The notes below the pieces were generated by a model. It searched no databases and was not told the DNA's origin. It worked only from the letters and a program-made list of their open reading frames with translations. From the NCBI RefSeq assembly GCF_013761175.1, contig NZ_JACDUR010000008.1:578546-642545 (forward strand): a stretch of DNA of 64,000 bases. Direction: 5' to 3'. A program made the position numbers and the translations under genes. How positions within the stretch are numbered: the first letter of the stretch is position 1; each line of letters opens with the position of its first letter. Positions 60,799 to 64,000 of the stretch are shown here, piece after piece. The stretch is from Nonomuraea soli. Its GTDB lineage: Bacteria; Actinomycetota; Actinomycetes; Streptosporangiales; Streptosporangiaceae.

Positions 60799-61428
60799 AT
60801 GTCCGGAGTAGTCATCATCGGTGCGGGCCCCGGGATCGGGCAGGCGGTGGCGCGCCGTTTCGCCCGCGAAGGCCTGCCCGTGGCGCTCGTCGCGCGCAGC
60901 GAGCAGACCCTGAGGTCGGCCGTGCCCGGCGCGCTGACCGTGACCGCCGACGCGGGCGACGAGAAGGCCCTGACGTCGGCGCTCGACACGATCGTGGCCG
61001 AGCTCGGCGTGCCCGACGCGGTCGTCTACAACGCGGCGGTGATCCGCCCCGACCGGCCCGCCGACCTGTCACTCGAGGACCACCTCGGCCGGTGGGCGGT
61101 CAACGTCGGCGGCGCGATCGTCACGGCCGCGCGGCTGCTGCCCGCCATGGCCGGGCGAGGCCGCGGCAGCTTCCTGGTCACCGGCGGCATGCCGGAGCCG
61201 AAGGCCGGCTACCTCAGCCTGTCGCTCGGCAAGGCCGGGGTCCGCACGCTCGTGACCGCCCTGCACGAGGAGTACGGCCCGGCGGGCGTGCACACGGCGA
61301 GCATCACGGTCGGCGGCGTGGTCGCCCCCGGGACGGCGTTCGACCCGGACGTCATCGCCGAGCACTACTGGCGCCTGCACCTCCAGCCCCGCACGGCCTG
61401 GGAACACGAGGTCAGAATCGGCTGCTGA
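60799..61428 (+). CDS. Short-chain dehydrogenase-like protein lacking the catalytic Tyr
   Basis: A 209-residue classical SDR-like Rossmann protein: VVIIGAGPGIGQAVARRFA at residues 4-22, VYNAAVIRPD and SFLVTGGMP. The active-site helix reads GYLSLSLGKAG, so the YxxxK position has Leu instead of Tyr, although Lys is kept and a Tyr lies five residues earlier. It may be catalytically altered. A strong GGAGGAG ribosome site precedes the ATG. Controlled by the divergent MerR protein. Confidence 0.85.
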   Translation: MSGVVIIGAGPGIGQAVARRFAREGLPVALVARSEQTLRSAVPGALTVTADAGDEKALTSALDTIVAELGVPDAVVYNAAVIRPDRPADLSLEDHLGRWAVNVGGAIVTAARLLPAMAGRGRGSFLVTGGMPEPKAGYLSLSLGKAGVRTLVTALHEEYGPAGVHTASITVGGVVAPGTAFDPDVIAEHYWRLHLQPRTAWEHEVRIGC

Positions 61429-61440
61429 CCCCGCACGGGG
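61429..61440. terminator. Short hairpin between convergent genes
   Basis: CCCCG-CA-CGGGG immediately after the SDR stop codon, ahead of the convergent LacI gene. A weak terminator at best. Confidence 0.35.
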
Positions 61441-61462
61441 CGGGTGGCCGAGACCTGGGCCC

Positions 61463-62488
61463 TTATGCCGACGCGCGCATGATCAGGGCAGGCTCGAAGA
61501 TCACGGACGTCGGCGCCCGCCCTGGCTCGTGGACGTGCTCCAGCAGCAGGCGTCCCATCTCGGCCGCCATGTCCTCGACCGGATGCCTGATCGTCGTCAG
61601 GAGCGGCCGGCAGGCCGTGGCGGCGCTGCTGTCGTCGAAGCCGATCACCGCCACGTCGCCGGGCACCGACCGGCCGTGATGGCGCAGGGCGTGCAGCGCA
61701 CCCTGGGCCATCAGGTCGTTGGCGACGAACACCCCGTCGAGATCGGGGTGCCCGTCCAGCAGCCGCTCCATGGCCTGCTCGCCGCTGTCGTAGGTGAAAC
61801 CGCCCTCGCTGTAGGGGACGAACGCGTGCCCGTGCCTGGCCATGGCGTCCTGGAACCCGGCCAGCCGCGCCTGCGCCGCCGGTACGTCGAGCGGGCCGCA
61901 GATGGTGGCGACCCGCCGCCGGCCCAGCTCCACCAAACGATCGGCGGCCAGCGCGGCGCCCGCCCTGTGGTCGACGTCGACGTAGCTGATCGGCACCGGC
62001 CGAGCCGGCCTGGCGAACAGCACCGCGGGCACCCCCGCCTCCACCAGCTGCGCGGGCAGCGGGTCCGCGGCGTGCGTGGAGACCAGCAACGCGCCGTCGG
62101 CGTCGCCCTGCCGCAGGTAGGACACCACCTCCGCGCGGCTGGCGTCGCTCTCGGCGAACATCAGCACCGGATGGATGCCGCGCGGGCGCAGGAAGCTGAT
62201 GATCCCGCTGACGACGCGGCCGAAGAACGGGTCGGCCAGGATCGGGCTCGGCGCCGAGTCGTCGCCCGCTCCCGACAACACCAGGGCCACCGCGCCCGTG
62301 CGCCGGGTGACCAGCGAGCGGGCGGCCCGGTTGGGGACGTACCCGGTCGTGGCGATGGCCTGGCGCACGGCCTCCTGGATGGCGGGATCGACGTTGCGGA
62401 TCCCGTTGATCACGCGAGAGACGGTCGCGCGGGAGACACCGGCGACCCGCGCGACGTCCTCGAGTGTGGGAGAGGCCCCTTGTTTCAC
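61463..62488 (-). CDS. LacI-family sugar-responsive repressor
   Basis: A 341-residue repressor. HTH PTLEDVARVAGVSRATVSRV and hinge VRQAIATTGYVPNRAARSL at the N-terminus; sensor domain with DPFFGRVVSGII, FVANDLMAQGAL and VIGFDDSSAAT. The HTH resembles CebR-type actinomycete repressors. It is transcribed after the GH3 beta-glucosidase on the same strand, with its own promoter and operator. It may control that beta-glucosidase and could also recognise the related palindrome in front of the thiopeptide operon. The start is GTG 62488, preceded by a close -10 (TATAAA on the minus strand). Confidence 0.9.
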   Translation of the reverse strand: MKQGASPTLEDVARVAGVSRATVSRVINGIRNVDPAIQEAVRQAIATTGYVPNRAARSLVTRRTGAVALVLSGAGDDSAPSPILADPFFGRVVSGIISFLRPRGIHPVLMFAESDASRAEVVSYLRQGDADGALLVSTHAADPLPAQLVEAGVPAVLFARPARPVPISYVDVDHRAGAALAADRLVELGRRRVATICGPLDVPAAQARLAGFQDAMARHGHAFVPYSEGGFTYDSGEQAMERLLDGHPDLDGVFVANDLMAQGALHALRHHGRSVPGDVAVIGFDDSSAATACRPLLTTIRHPVEDMAAEMGRLLLEHVHEPGRAPTSVIFEPALIMRASA

Positions 62489-62494
62489 CCGCTT

Positions 62495-62525
62495 TTTATA
62501 ACACGCTGGACGGAGAGCGCTCTCC
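62495..62525 (-). promoter_or_regulatory. LacI gene promoter and autoregulatory operator
   Basis: GGAGAGCGCTCTCC (62512-62525) is a perfect 14-bp palindrome of LacI-family type (GAGCGCTC centre). It overlaps the expected -35 of a promoter whose -10 is TATAAA on the minus strand (62495-62500). It shares the central GAGCGCTC with the two TGGGAGCGCTCCCA sites in the thiopeptide operon. Confidence 0.75.
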
Positions 62526-62620
62526 TAGGTGTATGAGACCGTTATTTCCGCAGGCCGTACGAGGCCGCCGCCACGCTGTCACCGCCGGCGCCGTACGAGG
62601 CCGCCACGACGCCGTCACCG

Positions 62621-64000
62621 CTAGCCGTACGCGACCGTCATCGCCGCATCCAGCGGCAGGTCCGCCGCCGACCGGCCCGCCCGCACCCGCACCTCGCCCT
62701 CGGCCGTGCACCAGGCGCCCGCCCAGTGCTGGAACGCGCGCGCCGGCAGCTCCACGACCACCTCGGCCCGCTCGCCCGGCTCCGCCGTGACGGCCGCGAA
62801 CCCCGCCAGCCACCGGTCACCGTCGTGCGGCCTGGACAGGTAGACCTGGACCACCTCCCGGCCCGGCCTCGGCCCCGTGTTGCGCACCCGCACGTGCACC
62901 CGCACCGGCCGGTCGGGCACGACCCTCTCCGGCACCCACAACTCCTCGTAGGCCCAGCTCGTGTAGCCGAGCCCGTGGCCGAACCAGTAGACGGGAGGCT
63001 CCTGCTCCCTGAGCCAGCCGCGGTAGCCGATGTGCGGGCCCTCCGCGTAGACGAGCACGCCGTCGCGCGGGGTGGTCGAGGTGAGCGCGCGGTCCGCCCA
63101 GGTGGTGGGCAGACGCCCGCCCGGCTCGGCCCGCCCGAGCAGCACGTCCGCCAGCCCGTTGCCGCCCTCCTCGCCGGGGAACCAGCCGACCAGCACGGCG
63201 GCCACCTCCTCGCGCCAGGGCATCGCGACGGGGCCGCCGGAGTTCACCACCACGATCGTCGCGGGGTTCACCGCCGCGACCGCGCTCACCAGCGCGTCCT
63301 GGGCGCCGGGCAGGGCGAGGGTCTCGCGGTCGACACCCTCGCCCTCGGCCTGCTCGGTGGTGCCCACCACCACGACGGCGACCTCACTCGCCCGCGCGGC
63401 CTCGACGGCGGCGGCCATCGCCGCGGCGGCGTCGAGCGGCGCTGGGGCGGCGGCCAGGACGCACGCCCGGCCACCACCGGGGACCAGCTCACGACGAAGG
63501 ACCAGCTCGACACCCCGCCACCCCGCGAGACCGGTCGCCGGGTCGCCGCCGTGGTGGCGGGCCACGCGGTCGGCGGTGAGGCCAGCGGTGAGGCCAGCAG
63601 TGGGGCCAGCAGTGGGGCCAGCAGTGGGGCCAGCAGTGGGGCCAGCAGTGGGGTCGGCGGGCTCAGCGGGGTGGGCAGGCTCAGCGGGGTGGGCAGGATC
63701 GGCAAGGTCGGTCGGGCTCAAAGTGATGCGGGTTGTGCGGTACGGCGGGGCCAGGTGGACGGTCGCCGGGTCGTCGGTGTGGCGGGGGACCGTCTCGTCG
63801 ATCACGGTGCGGCCGTTCACGGTGAGGTGGAGGCGGCCCCAACCGGCGGCGGCCACGTCCCAGGAGCCCTCCGCGTCCGGCAGCAGCGCGCTGATCTCGA
63901 CCGTGGCCGCCTCGTCGATGGGGCCGCCCGGCTCGGGGAGGCGGCCGCTGAGGCGGTGCTCGGCGTGGATCTCGGCTCCGGCCGCGTCGAGCAGGCGCAC
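62621..64000 (-). CDS. GH3 family beta-glucosidase, C-terminal part (5' end beyond window)
   Basis: 459 residues of a GH3 glycoside hydrolase are visible; the gene runs off the right edge, so the catalytic (beta/alpha)8 domain is not in the window. The visible part has a PA14-like segment (DVAAAGWGRLHLTVNGRTVIDE), the second GH3 domain with the EGVDRETLALPGAQD acid/base region and NPATIVVVNSGGPVAMPW, a YWFGHGLGYTSW segment, and the C-terminal fibronectin-III-like domain. A low-complexity P-T-A-G repeat lies between PA14-like and GH3_C parts. It should cleave beta-linked glucosides. Probably regulated by the LacI protein encoded next. Confidence 0.88.
   Translation of the reverse strand: MRLLDAAGAEIHAEHRLSGRLPEPGGPIDEAATVEISALLPDAEGSWDVAAAGWGRLHLTVNGRTVIDETVPRHTDDPATVHLAPPYRTTRITLSPTDLADPAHPAEPAHPAEPADPTAGPTAGPTAGPTAGPTAGLTAGLTADRVARHHGGDPATGLAGWRGVELVLRRELVPGGGRACVLAAAPAPLDAAAAMAAAVEAARASEVAVVVVGTTEQAEGEGVDRETLALPGAQDALVSAVAAVNPATIVVVNSGGPVAMPWREEVAAVLVGWFPGEEGGNGLADVLLGRAEPGGRLPTTWADRALTSTTPRDGVLVYAEGPHIGYRGWLREQEPPVYWFGHGLGYTSWAYEELWVPERVVPDRPVRVHVRVRNTGPRPGREVVQVYLSRPHDGDRWLAGFAAVTAEPGERAEVVVELPARAFQHWAGAWCTAEGEVRVRAGRSAADLPLDAAMTVAYG
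63585..63705. repeat. 12-bp in-frame repeats in GH3 gene
   Basis: About seven units of the type GGGGCCAGCAGT/GAGGCCAGCGGT followed by imperfect GGTGGGCAGGCTCAGCG units. On the minus strand they encode P-T-A-G and P-A-H-P-A-E repeats of the glucosidase linker. Confidence 0.8.

Noticed and set aside
62554..62640. Direct repeats of GCCGTACGAGGCCGCC between the LacI gene and the GH3 gene as regulatory iterons
   Set aside because: They look like degenerate copies of local coding-end sequence, GC-rich and irregularly spaced, without a dyad.

Overview
This is a very GC-rich (roughly 70% by eye) actinomycete chromosome segment. Tightly overlapping ATGA/GTGA genes, GTG starts, a Tat-type lipoprotein signal, a mycothiol-type isomerase and a SARP-regulator remnant fit a filamentous actinobacterium. 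A Streptosporangiaceae-like host (for example Nonomuraea) is my guess from gene style, not a search result. No rRNA, tRNA, CRISPR array or insertion sequence is visible.

Layout. (1) 1-9162 is sugar metabolism and accessory genes: a lipoprotein sugar-binding protein, an APH-type kinase, an NAD-epimerase, a rare TetR-LacI fusion regulator, and a GH99-like glycosidase operon with its own ABC importer behind an operator-containing promoter. (2) 9152-19305, minus strand, is a complete seven-gene thiopeptide-type RiPP operon: leader-binding ocin-ThiF protein, YcaO cyclodehydratase, SagB-type azoline dehydrogenase, a short unlisted precursor peptide (13654-13830), split LanB glutamylation protein, and two SpaB_C-type proteins (elimination and [4+2] pyridine formation). 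Its first gene appears to be leaderless, with a perfect LacI/CebR-like palindrome over the start codon. (3) 19491-20848 holds a SARP-family remnant and an alpha/beta hydrolase. (4) 20805-46598, minus strand, is an NRPS-PKS operon of ten genes with several odd parts: a frameshifted A-PCP-half-C protein, a dehydrogenase, a PLP-fold-like protein, a free-standing ketosynthase lacking one catalytic His, a thioesterase fused to a LanB dehydratase N-domain, an A-T-C-T protein, a PKS module with KR placed before DH, a very short MbtH, a C-A-T-TE-MFS megafusion whose TE has a Cys nucleophile, and a terminal A-T protein with a repeat tail. (5) 46703-54397, minus strand, is an aromatic-ring degradation operon (flavin hydroxylase, amidohydrolase-2 protein, PPOX flavoprotein, acyl-CoA ligase, extradiol dioxygenase, FAH hydrolase) below a PucR-type regulator. 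(6) 54556-64000 carries small regulatory/metabolic units (serine hydrolase, TetR/maleylpyruvate isomerase pair with a perfect operator, SnoaL protein, BKACE enzyme, MFS exporter, MerR/SDR pair, LacI regulator) and the 3' part of a GH3 beta-glucosidase.

How they fit. The RiPP operon should glutamylate and eliminate Ser residues of the precursor, make azoles from its two Cys, and close a pyridine macrocycle. The core is poor in Cys and contains Pro, Tyr, Met and Trp, so the product would be an atypical thiopeptide. The adjacent NRPS-PKS operon contains a second, independent LanB N-domain fused to a thioesterase, which suggests that tRNA-dependent chemistry is used in a nonribosomal pathway. These two neighbouring systems are the most novel content of the window. 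In-frame minisatellites (12, 24 and 33 bp units) recur inside genes across the window and look like local lineage-specific expansions.
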